64,000 nt of DNA. Source: Phalacrocorax aristotelis (lineage: Eukaryota; Chordata; Aves; Suliformes; Phalacrocoracidae). The stretch lies in the NCBI RefSeq assembly GCF_949628215.1, contig NC_134279.1:48224266-48288265 (forward strand). Direction: 5' to 3'. Shown here in pieces: positions 12,901 to 24,900 of the stretch. Position 1 is the stretch's first letter. Each line of letters opens with the position of its first letter. The notes under the pieces were generated by a model. That model worked only from the letters and a program-made list of their open reading frames with translations, did not search any database and had not been told where the DNA came from. The translations under genes and the position numbers were made by a program.

Positions 12901-15900
12901 GCATTCCAGTACATTACAGATGCCATCTAACTTAATTATGACAAAACTGTATTATCCTCCCCCATCCTCAGCACAGGGATAAACACGCATATGCAATTAT
13001 TTTTGCATAGCTTTTTGGCAAGGCTTAAAGAGCTAATGTTATGCTTGCGCATCGTGCTTGAGCAGTATGCGTGGAGGGAATCCTTGTGGATGAAGGTGAA
13101 GGTTACAGTGACTCTGATCAAGGTAGACTTGTTTATTTTGATTTGTAATTTTTCGGACCAAGTTTATAGAGGAAGTTCTTTCTCCTCCTGAGATTCTTTG
13201 TGTGTGCTAGTGATGGTATCGCATCTTGTCCATGGTTGGTTTGGAGAGATGCCCATCAGTGAAGGAGGGAGGGGAGGAGTGACCAAAGGGAACACAGGGA
13301 CCTACAGACAGAGGCGATATTTGTCAGATATTATTTTATTGTATAGTACATAGTTACTCCCATGTTCAAATTTTTCTTACTGCCACTTTGATTTTTGTTT
13401 TGCTCAGTGGTGGCTGTGACGTGGGAGGCTGTGTTGCACTACGTATTGCTAATGATCAGTGCCTAAATTCTCTATGATCTCCCTTTAAGTCCCTTCCCCC
13501 AGATCTGTTGCCTGAAGTGTTTGAGATTTAGCACTTTTTTACTCATTCTCTTGTGTGACCGCGTTAGCTGGTTTTCCTTTTGCTTCTGCCATGGGCAGTA
13601 GAAGAACTGTGTGTACTGTTCTTCTCAAACTCTGGCCTGCTCTTGAACAAATACTTTTCCAGGCCTCCATAGGCTGTGAAAACATGCAGTTCAAAGTTTC
13701 TGAAAGTTCAGAGAGGTCTGTAATGATTGGAAGATTATATATAGAAGGTTATGGTTACTGTTTATATGAAAATGTTAAATTCGTGTTTGCTACTTAAATG
13801 CTTCAGCATGGCACTAAGTAAGCACTGCATGTGCTTAACTCGGCTCTCACAGAAAGTCTTGCAAAAATGCATAGTGTGTTGTGCATGTGTGTAGTTCCTT
13901 CAGCAACCAGTTAGATCAGTCAGTGCTGTTGTACGTGCTGCCAGGTGTCAGGTATCTGTAGTTCCTGAAGCTGTAAAGGAACAAGAAGTTGCACTTTCAG
14001 TTTTAATTCCAGTTTTTGCCATGTGATTTTGCAGTTAAAATGAGAAATCTTTGTTTTAAGCTGCTGCTATCAAAAGTTCATGAAGTACTACAATCCGATC
14101 TAGTTTGCGCTTTAAGCAGGCTTTACATATGTCTTCATATACATTATTTTCGTTGTATCCTTCGCTGTGGTTTATGGTAGTAAAGTTTGTGTGGCATTTG
14201 TTGGCTTGACTATAGCTTGCAAGGTCCAGCACTCTGAAAAACGGATGGTGTGAATATGTACTGCAGTTTAATGTATTTATGCATATAAACCTAAGTAGCA
14301 AAACTACTTTGGTTTGAGGAATCCATTCTCCGAAATGTCTTTGGGTTTGAGGATCTGCTCCTGGCCTAGTTCAAATCAAGGTAGTTATGAGTGATTCAGA
14401 AAAAAATGTGGAAGCTTTGTAATAAATCGCTGTAGATGTGCAAAAATGCACGGAATAAAAAAGATAGCACAGCTTTGCTTGGTAAGCTTGAACTCATTTG
14501 GACCATTTGCATTTAAATGTTGTTCAGTGCAAATTGAATTATCCACAGCTGTGGATTGATAAGCAGAGTTTGAAATTCTGCTTTCGGTACTAATTGCATT
14601 CGGATGCCCTTGGGAAGGGTGCACAGTACCCTATGGGGTTTTGAAGTTCCTCCATGGCAGTACATGTCTTATAAAAATTTCCTCTGGTAGGGAGAATTAT
14701 TTTGGAGGAAGCTACTAAAGGACCGTTTGGTCCTTTGGAGATGGAGGCCCCACTCAGCAGTTGCTGGTAAACATGTATGCAAATCATATGAGGAGTAAGT
14801 GCCAAAGAAGCACCTCTGTTGTCTTGCTGGTAATGAATTATTTTGTTTTTAATGACAATTTAAAAAATCAATCCCCAAACTGTAAAGTTGTTGCTAGTTT
14901 AAAAAGATAAATAAAAATTATCCAAAGGATGCATTTTCTTTCCTTGTGTTGTGATAAAATAGTGTCTTAGTAGCGTGTATCGATGCCTTTTCCATTTCTT
15001 GGAGCTTGCTGAAGGGTATGTGAGCAAATACAAGCCTTTTCTTTTGTAACTTTATGGTTTAATTTGGTTTATGCAGTGATACCTGAATGTAGTGAACATC
15101 TTTGCTGATATTGAGAAATGGCAAAAAAGGCTTTTTATGTCTCAGTCCATTTGGAGAATGGATTAAAAAGAGAATTTCTCTTTATAGCTTAAGGTATCTT
15201 TTTGATAGGACTTAATATGAAAAAAGCAGAGGAGTTTAGATATGAAAAATCTGAGAATTGTCAAAAATCTCAAAAGGAGTTTAGGGTTAGGAAAAAAACC
15301 AATTATACTCCTAACCTTCCCCAGTTGACATGAATGCTCTGCCTGATTTCTATTAGCTTATCTTTCGTACTTTGAAAGAGGGAAGTCATGGTCAGTGTTT
15401 ATCCACACTTCCATGCTGTGTCTCTCCTGCACTGCTGCACGTTAGCCACAGTCCATGCTGGGCTGCTCTTCATCAGACTCGTTTGTTTGTGAAGGCACGC
15501 TGCTGCCAGGCTTTCATGGTGACTAGTCCTGTTTATCCATGGACCAGGAACAGGCTGGCAGTGTGATCTTTGTCACCCTGCCCCGAATGTTTCTTTCATG
15601 GAGTGGTTTCTTGTGCATATGAGGAGCTGAGTGAGGCAAGTGTCTTTGAAGGATCTTTGCTAAAAAGTAATTAATCACTGGAAGCCGGTGGGATGTAGGG
15701 CTCATTAGTCTCTCCTGGAGGCCTGCTGCAATTACAGGATAAGACTTCAGGTAAAGAAGAGATGCCTCCTTTGAAAACCCTCCAAGAATGCCCTATTTTC
15801 ATTAAGAAGGCTGCTTTTGTTTTAAGAAGGCTGAATGATTGTTGCATGGCACTGGTCATGGGCTTTCAACGTGTGGGTTTTCAGGTGTGCATTTTGAGCC

Positions 15901-18900
15901 CAAAGTATTTAAACTATTGAGAGAATTGAGAACTTCTAAAAATCATCTTAGAGTCAATTGCAGGAGGGGCAATGTTTTAATCCTCACTTTAAACTACTGT
16001 CCATGTGTTTGTATTAGCTATAAATGTTTTAAATTGAGGGGGAGACCTGTCTTGTCCTTAGGGTCTTTTCCTGCCTCTGTTATTCTCCTTTCTTTTCTCT
16101 CATTAGTACTGGTACCTCTGGTCAGCGAACTGAAACGCTAAATTAAATGCTTTGTTGACTTCCCTGTGGTGATAACATGCCAGGAAAACAGATGGCTTAT
16201 TTATTTTTTTCATGGTAAACTCATTTTATCATTTGCTTCAGCGAGTATCATCTCTGTAGTTCACTATTATATCACAGTTCAGGTGCATATGATACCCATT
16301 AAAAAACTAACAGTCTTTGAATTGGGGAGGTTCCCTACCAACATACATAAATACATGCAGTGAATAAAGTGAGATTAAAAATATGGGAAAAGGTACTAGG
16401 AGAATATCTGTACTCACATTAAGTGTAGAAATTCAGGTTGCTCCTTGTACCTTGAGTTGTCCTTCAGTATACAAGTGACAAAACTTAGTCACATGCAGTA
16501 GTTACATGTGGCTTTGAGGGGGAAATAAAAGGATGACAACAGTCCTAAAAGGAGAAGGTACCTTAATGTATTAGAAATGTTTTTAAAATACCTATTTTAA
16601 GAAGTTCCTAAGAGATTTCCCTTTTTTCGTGTATGCATTCACAAACCTAGCTGTCTGGTTCTTTCCAGCAACTGTTTTGAAAATGGAATGCTGTTTTCAT
16701 CTACCTCATTTTACTAGCATTTGACATTTTGAAAACATTGTAGAACAGTAGAACAGATATCTTTTTCTTCTTTGTTTTTTTTTTTTTTTTCTTCCCCCTG
16801 AGCAATCAATTAATCCAGAGCCAAGTACAAGCCAGGTACTTTGTTACCAAGCTCTAGATGCAGCCTGCAAAAGCAGGAGTATTATCATTGAACAAGAGGG
16901 AAATCAAATCACTGTGTAAATGTGAATCAGTTGCATCCTGCAGATATAAACCAGAAATTATTTCCATGCAGAAGGGGTTTTTAGTCTGCTTTACCTGCTG
17001 CTTCTTTTTCTAGGGCCTCGTAATTAGCTGAAGAGCGTGGAATGTAGAATACACAAATATTACACCTTTTATTACCAAGTCTTACTTAACTGACTGTCAT
17101 CTTCCTATTACTTCACTATTTAACGGTACTGTGCAGTCTTGATGTGGCATTATAAGATGATTTTTTTTTTTAGTCATCTGACTATCTTGAGTGAGCTTTG
17201 GCCAGTGGTGTTGTCTGGAGAGGATACTGTATGATGTGCTGTTCACATCAGGCTCAAGAAGTCTGGATTTGCAAATGAGATGTGTAGGAGCGTGTGATGC
17301 TGGGCTGGAGGGGATTGAGTCTAGTCACTCACGACTCTAGGCAGTCAGTGTTATATTCAGTAAGGTACATAAGCCATTAGCTCCCGTGTGTTATTGTGCG
17401 CCATGGCCGTAGGTAACTTCTTAACTCCACCTGATAAATGTACAAGTCTTGGGCCTGGGTCTTGCAACAAGCTATGGGAAGAGAGCTGAGGGAGGTGAGA
17501 TTTCACTGGACACTTGGATATGGATTTTTTTTTCCTGAACTGTTTTATATAAACCCTTGGGGTATCATTGGAGAATGTTTCAAAATCATCTTTCTGTTTC
17601 AAATACAAACTCTACGGCATCTGTGCTCATATGCATAGTTGATTCCTGAATGACAAATGCTTTGATCAGGCAGGTTGCAGAGGCAATGGTGCAATGATAT
17701 TTTCGTGTTGTAAAAGACTGTCTTTGATTTGCTTCATTCTTAGATTCAAAAGGAAAAGAAACTGCGGCAATGAAAGCTGACCTACTGAGGGCTCGCAATG
17801 TGAAGAGGTATATTAATCAGCTGACAGTGGCAAAGAAGCAATGTGAGAAGAGAATAAGACTCCTGGGAGGGCCTGCTTATGATCAGCAGGAAGATGGCAT
17901 TTCTGATGAAGGCGATGGCCCTCAGAGTCAGAAGGTATAAATTGAATAGCACATACATTGTCTGAAGGTCATTCTAAATGTGTTAGCACTGTTTCGTGTT
18001 AGCCTCCCTGTGATTAATCCCTTCTTTCCCCCAGGACTCAAATATAAATTAGTGGCTGCATAGTTTATCTTGGGAAAAGATAACTGAAGTACCTGAAAAT
18101 ACATACTGATATCTCAGCTCGGAATATTGCTAAATGTAAAACTTCATAAAGGATTGAGTGGCTTGTAAGCATGTGTGACTCTTCAGACATATTGCATGTA
18201 GCAAGTTACTAAGGATATGGTAGTGGCCTTTCTGAAGGTAGCAGCTTGCTTTCAAATAAAAGATTGCCATCATATGTACAATGTTTCTTTGGCCCTTGTT
18301 ATATTTACTGTAGGAAATACCTGGGGGTTTTGCAAATACCGAGTTATTCAAAAACAAGCACTTAGCTTGTGGAAGGCAATTGACAAAATTAAGGGCAGTC
18401 ATTGCAGAAAAACTCTGGTAAAGCTGTTGAGCGAATGCTGTTTTTCAACATCACTGTAGTCTGGAATTTAAAAAACTACTGTTGTATTAGCCAGTAGCTA
18501 CAAAAATAAAATCATGGCTACCTATCCTTGCTAAACTTGGGCAAAGCACAGTAATTGATGTATTCAAATTAAAAAGATGATTTTATCTTTTTTGTGTAGG
18601 TAGAAGTTATCCCTTCATGCAAGGATTAATTTTCATTAAGTCCTTATAATAATTGTAGCTTAGTGGCACGTAAGAAAAACTTGCATGACAGAGAAATAGT
18701 TCTTATTATTTGTGGTTTTGTCTTTCTTGAGTAAGGTCTAAAAGAGAGCAATTCCCTACCCCCCACTCATCCTTAAAGCATGGTTTCAGATGGCGTGTCA
18801 TAGATTGTGCCAAGGCACTCCTGATCTATTTCCTGAAGTTTGGTGTAGCAAGAGATGCCAAGGAGAAAAGGAAAGAGGGAAGCATGTGGCAGCACCGCGT

Positions 18901-21900
18901 GAGCCACTGGTGCCACTTTCAATGCCTACTGAGATGTTATGGGCTTTCCAGGATAGATATATGGTAACGTAAGGTTGTTCAGGGATGGGGTCAAGTAGTG
19001 AAGCTGCACTGAATAGGGACAGGGATTGGTCAAAAATATAATAAAATATAATATTATTATAATTGAAATCAAGGAATTCCTGTTGTTAATATTGAATGTT
19101 TTATGACCCAAGGGATTTTTGGTGTGAGCTGCTGACCCATGGGTATATCTTACAGATATACCCATGAGCAGCTCCATATTGAGTTAATGGTACTATTAAC
19201 AGGAGTAAAGACTCCTTGCACGGGCACTTGTTGTAGTGATGGTGGAAACAATGGGATCCAGGGCTGCTCTGCTTCTAAGCTTTTGATGTGTTTCTACGAA
19301 GAAGTCGTAGAACGCCCTCCCCACCCATGTCAGCGTAGAAAATAGGAAAACTGCTTCTCTCTTCTATTGTTCCCAACTCTCTTGCCAGGAAAGAGGCTGA
19401 GGGAGGCTGGATGAGAGACAGAGGCCATGGTGTTCTCTTCTGAGCACAGAAAAATGCCCAGGGCTTGGCTGAGGGAGGGGACTCCTCACTGTTGCTGCTT
19501 CCCATCCTCTTCCTGCATTGCTGTAGCTGCAGTCTGAGTTCTTATTTCAAGGCAGCCAGTGATATTTTGGATGCTGGGCCCTCCTCTGTGAGCGGTATTG
19601 ACTGAGCACTCAGGCCTTTCTCTAACCAAAAGGAAAAGGCGTTGTTTGGGATTTAGTAGATAAGATGGTATTGGTATGTCGCTGCTGGTGGCCCATAACC
19701 TCTCTTTAGAGCCTGGCTGTGCCGGCTCTTCTGTTAAGCTAGCACTTAAGAATTAACTGAAGAATAATGAGCTTGTGTAGAAGAAACCGCAAGTTTGCCT
19801 TCCTTTCTTCAACTTGCGTGAAATAGGTCAGCAATGGTGTTTTAAATTATTATTTTATGTAAGTGTGGTACAGAAGCTTAAATACATGACTAACTTTGGG
19901 GAATTTCTGGTACTATTTGGACAAAGAACAAATTGACTAGTGACTGGTTTGGTTTCATTTCTGCATCCTACAGAAAGCTTTCTCTTCCCTGCAGTAGTAG
20001 GGGAGTAATAGCATTGCTGGTAAAAGTCTTTAATGCATATTCTGATTATGGGCTTAAATGGATGGATTATTTGGAGCTGCCAATGTTCTCCTCACAATTT
20101 AAGAAACAAAAATTACATGCTTTGAAAACTGGTGGGGTTTTTTTTCCTTTCACAATAGAAACTAATTATAAAACAGTGTCAGTTTTCTGTTTGATAAATA
20201 CATAAAAGTATGGGACTGTATGGACTTTGCACATGCCTTACCTCATTATCCTGACTCCAGGTTCTCTAGGGAAATCCTGAATGTGTGAATTATAATCAAA
20301 TGTTTATAAGCAAGCAAGCAAGCAAACCACAGCTAATCTCTGAATCTGAATTCTGTCATTAGCTTTGATACTGATTTACACACTGCCCTGGGTGTTAGAT
20401 TTGCTTTCAGAGAAAATGCAGTTTGAATTAGTGTAACAATAACGCATCTCTTCTAATCGACTTACAGTCAGTGCAGTTTTGGTCCTTTTTCTTAGAAACT
20501 GCACCTGCACAGTACTGCAGTAATTCATTGAGTTCCTGTTGACTGTGTTTATTCAGCAAACCGTTTGTTTGATCTGTTGTGTTCAGCGCAACAGTCACAT
20601 CACTGCATCTGTGAGATTTGATGTGTGGAGTCACAGCATCTCCTTAGCAGAGCTGTTTCATGAACCATGGGTGGTAGGAGGAGCTCTGGGGATCTGATCC
20701 TTGACTAGCTGTGAAATAGCAAGGAAGCCATCTGAGCGTATTTTGAGGCACAGGCAGTTCATGATTGTAATCCTGATGGTGAAGAGTAAGTTGAAACTCC
20801 CGCAGAAGACCTTGCTTCCACCACATCTGCTGATAGATGCTGATTTAACTGGTGACTGATCAGATTTTCACTGTGATTTCTGAGCTTCAGGTTGTGAGAT
20901 CACATTATGTCAGGGTACCTCATGGTACGGAATTTTTGAGGATATAAAAAAGTGAGTTTCAATCGTTGCTCCCCTGTTGCCTGAAGATGCAGGTTTCTTA
21001 TGACAGAAGTATGTTCATGAACATGAGTCTCGGAATTCTCTATTCGTTTATGTGCAGTAAATAGCCAGGTACCTTACGTAGTATATGCTTCCTGATAGGT
21101 AACTAACAATTGCATTTAATTCAGCTACTGCTGTATATGACAAAGATATCCTTCTGATTACTTCCTTCTTTGTAAAGAATAATAATGAGAATGTATACTT
21201 TAATTTTAGTCAGTGTACAGAGAAGCGTTAGTTGATGTTTTTTAAAATGCAGCTTGGAAAGAGACACATTTTTCCAGCATTATTTTTTATATTCGTCTTA
21301 TTCCTGTCTTCTACAAAAAAGAAGAAGAAAAAAATAACCACACACACAAAACACCAAAACAACAAACAAACAAAAAACAACAAATGAAAACAGAAGTCCT
21401 GCAGTCTGACTGTGTGCCATCATCCCAGCAGAGAACCTCCACTACTGACCCAAATTCTGTTCACCTCACCCATGACCTGCAGTGCCATTACTAACTGCAC
21501 TGTGGTTATTCATTATAGGCCAGTGTGGCTGTAGCAAATGGGAACCTGGTGTGTTGCAAAGAAATACAGCACAGTGCATCTGTTGTCTGGTGCCTGTACA
21601 GACCCTTCCAAATTAAGTAGTTACTTTGTGTTCCTCTCCAGAGAGAGGTCGTGACTATCTTTAGGGAATGGCCAAGACCAGGTCTCTGCTATTCTGTGTG
21701 CATATGTGATGGATGCTGGTTAAAGCACCCCACTGAGGGGTGCATTTGTGTGGAATCCAATCCCTTCCTAGTATTTGACAGAGCCTGTGACCAGCTGTGG
21801 TATGTTAGGTACTTTCCTATTGGAGCAGGGAATGGATGTAGCAGCAGTAAAGCTGTTGTTTTTCTGAACCCAGAAGCTGCTCTTGAGTTAAAAGAACTTG

Positions 21901-24900
21901 GAAGAGTTGCTGTTGAGGCTGATAATTCTAAGAGGATATCTGCTAACTGGATATTAGATTTGAGGGCTTACACACACAGTAATACGTGCATGTGTGCCAA
22001 CATAGCTTAGAGCTTTGTACTCTGATCTGTGGTGATACTGAGTCATAAAATGATCTTTTGCTGACAATTACAAATCACTGCAAAACCTCATTCTTTAAAT
22101 CAGACAGGGAAGGATCCTCCACAGAATACTTCCTGGATTGCATGCATTTGATAACAACTTAGCACCACAAACCTAAAAACTTCCTTTGTCCATTGCTGTA
22201 ATTGAAGTCTTAATAATATTTATAGTACAGTGTTTGTAACATACTTAATTCCAGGATAGTCAAGCCCTAAACAAACAAACAAAAAACTAAAATAAAACTT
22301 TGTGAGGTCTCATTTCTGCAAGAGAAGTTTAAATAAGCTTTTCTGTCCACTAACTTATTTTGTTGAAGTATTTCAGTTTGCAAAGTAACTACTGGGAGGT
22401 TTGTGTAGCAGCTTTAGTATGCACTGCCACTTCAATGACCATGGGCACCTGTGCAATGGGTCCTTTGTTAGGTTGTACTTGCCTTGCTCCCTGCAGCAGC
22501 ACTTACCAACAATTACCTTTGGGAGTGAGTGTTTGTTAATTACCCTCCTTGCTGGCAGCTTGGGTAGGGATACCTTGGATAATAGGGGCATAGAGACCAA
22601 GGTGACCTCTCGCTCAAGAAGTGATGGTACGCGCTCCACATGGCGAGTGATTTAGTACCTCTGCTATCATTTACAGGGTTGACAGTCCTGGAGATGGTGA
22701 AGATCTCCGTTCACGAGGCTGGAAGACCTCCTCCGCTTGTATTTTAAATCATTGTCCTTGATAAAATGATTGAATAGAAAGTATGATGAGGCACAGCAAA
22801 GAGGCTAAAACACAGACAGACTGGCCTTTGAATTGTCATCTCTGTGTTCTTCTCTTTGGCAGTCTGATGACCATTTCTGTAATAAGCCTAGCTTCAGCAA
22901 GCCTCTCTGTGGTGTTCAATGAGGATTATAGGGTGAGCTCTGAAAGGCAGAAATTTATGTTGAAGAGCCTGAAGAGCTCTTTAGCTAAGAGCAAGCCATG
23001 TTCAGATTATATTGGTATGGTGAAGGATGAAGGGAGGAATGGCACATGAATGTCACTGAGGAACTTTGAAGATGAAAATAAGCATTTCAGCTGAGACAAA
23101 CACAATTTACTTAAACAGTACCCAAAATCTGGGGGAGCTGTTTTAGACAAAACATAGGAGGCTACAGTTTTTGAAGAACCTTCTATAAAGTTCGTTAAGG
23201 AAGTGACTTGTGCTAGTAATGGCATACATGTACGTGTATGGGTTTTCCTCCTGTACAGCTTGAGTCCAGTGAACCATTTTTCCTAAATGTAGCTTGGTGG
23301 TAGAGCCTCGCAGGTACTAGGTTTAGAAAAATAGGTGGCCTTCCCAAAGAGAGAGATGCTGATACATAACCTGAATTGTATTATTATTAGGTATCAGAAA
23401 ACCTGTATTAGAGAAATTATTAATGCCTCAATCTCAGTCGGAATTCATGTCTTGCTCTGTACTTTGCTATAAAATGCAAAGTCATAGGAAGCTAAGAGTC
23501 ATTAGGCCCAGTGCTTAAGGACCTGCTTTTCTTTTCAAAGAAAAAGGTGCGGGTTGGATGGTGTCGGTGAGGTACAAGCCAAGAGACCAAGACCACTACC
23601 ACTCTGGTGTATTTGGATTCCTGCAATATAAGTAACGGCACTAAATGAGCTATGTGAAAACTAGTTCAGCTGCTAGGCTGAAAAGTTGGAGGGGAAGGGG
23701 TGTTTAGTTTTGAGATAGTGTTTTGAAAATTGGTCCCATTTTTCAGAGAAAGCCAAGCTTGTTAATTTTGTTCAACATGGGAAGATCTGTTCATTTTGTC
23801 AGGGATGTGGGTTTTCTTCAGGTGTTTGTCTCAAAGAAAAGGCCTGGATTCACAACAACAGTAGAGGATGAGGAAATAATGGTTTTTTAATCCAACAGCT
23901 TAATGGCTGCAGCATCTGCTTGGGTGTCAGAAGCCTGTGTTTCATTTTGGTTTCTGCTTGATGTACACTCTCCTCTCAGGAAGAGTCCTGAGCATTATAT
24001 CACAGCCTGTACTCTTCCCTGGCTGCATTTCTGATAGATGCTTTTCAATAACAGTTAATGGGAACTGGCCACCAAATTCCCTGGCTGCCAAGGTAAGGAA
24101 CTACACTCCATCTTTTCTGTGCCCCTGGGAACGATTGAGATACATTTCAAAGCTCTGTGGCCTGTGGCATGGAAACTGTTGGTGTTACTCTGATTCAAGC
24201 AAAGAACAGACCGGTTAGCTTTCAGCTTCCCTCTGACTTGCAGGAGCACTGGGAGTTAAAATTTTGGCAATAGCATTTCATGAATGACTTGAAATGCCAT
24301 ATTAGTCCTTTGATATGTAGTCTTACCTCCTGGACAGAAAACATGTGGAAACATTTTCTGTCTGGTAGGAACATAGGCAGCTTCATCTTCTAAACACATA
24401 AAACTTGTTTTTTATTGTTACGTTTTTAAACAAAGGAAAACTATTACTGTAGAAGGTCTGTGCAGTTGAATCTAGTCCACGTGTTTGTGGGTTGCATGGT
24501 GCTCTGGGGCACATCAAGTGAAAAGATTTCCCCCCCCCCCCATAATGGGTGGAGAGGAGCTAGAGATAGGTGTTTTCCCAGGTTTTACTCTTAGTTTTCC
24601 TTTCTTCAGATTCTTCAGTTTGAAGAAATTTTGGCCAACCCTTCATACCGAGAGCACTTCCGAATCTACATGGAAAGGATGGACAAGATGGCTTTGATTG
24701 GTCTTTGGGAGTCTGTGGAGTATCTGAAGAACGCTAACAAGGTGGAGGAAATTGCAAGTCCATGCGGCTTGTACATTAACTGGAATCTCTGCTTGTTGTG
24801 ATCTTGATGTTAGGAAATGTCTTTGTGCTTATGCTTTTAAAATAGTAGTACTATAGGATGGGTGCTAAGCGATTTTTAAGATTATTATTAGTAGTAGTAT

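Larger units (their letters stand above)
7937..17743 (+). other. SNX25 intron, 9.8 kb
   Basis: Largest intron. Mostly AT-rich sequence without an identifiable gene. Contains small hairpins (10440-10460, 11255-11281), a G-rich tract at 11650-11669 and a T16 run at 16775-16790. Two adjacent minus-strand open frames at 12451-12926 have no recognisable family. Confidence 0.75.
17935..24609 (+). other. SNX25 intron, 6.7 kb
   Basis: No gene found. Holds a long hairpin at 19126-19174, an AAGC tetranucleotide run at 20308-20326, CAAA-type simple sequence at 21335-21390, a second hairpin at 24326-24369 and a C12 run at 24530-24541. Confidence 0.75.
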
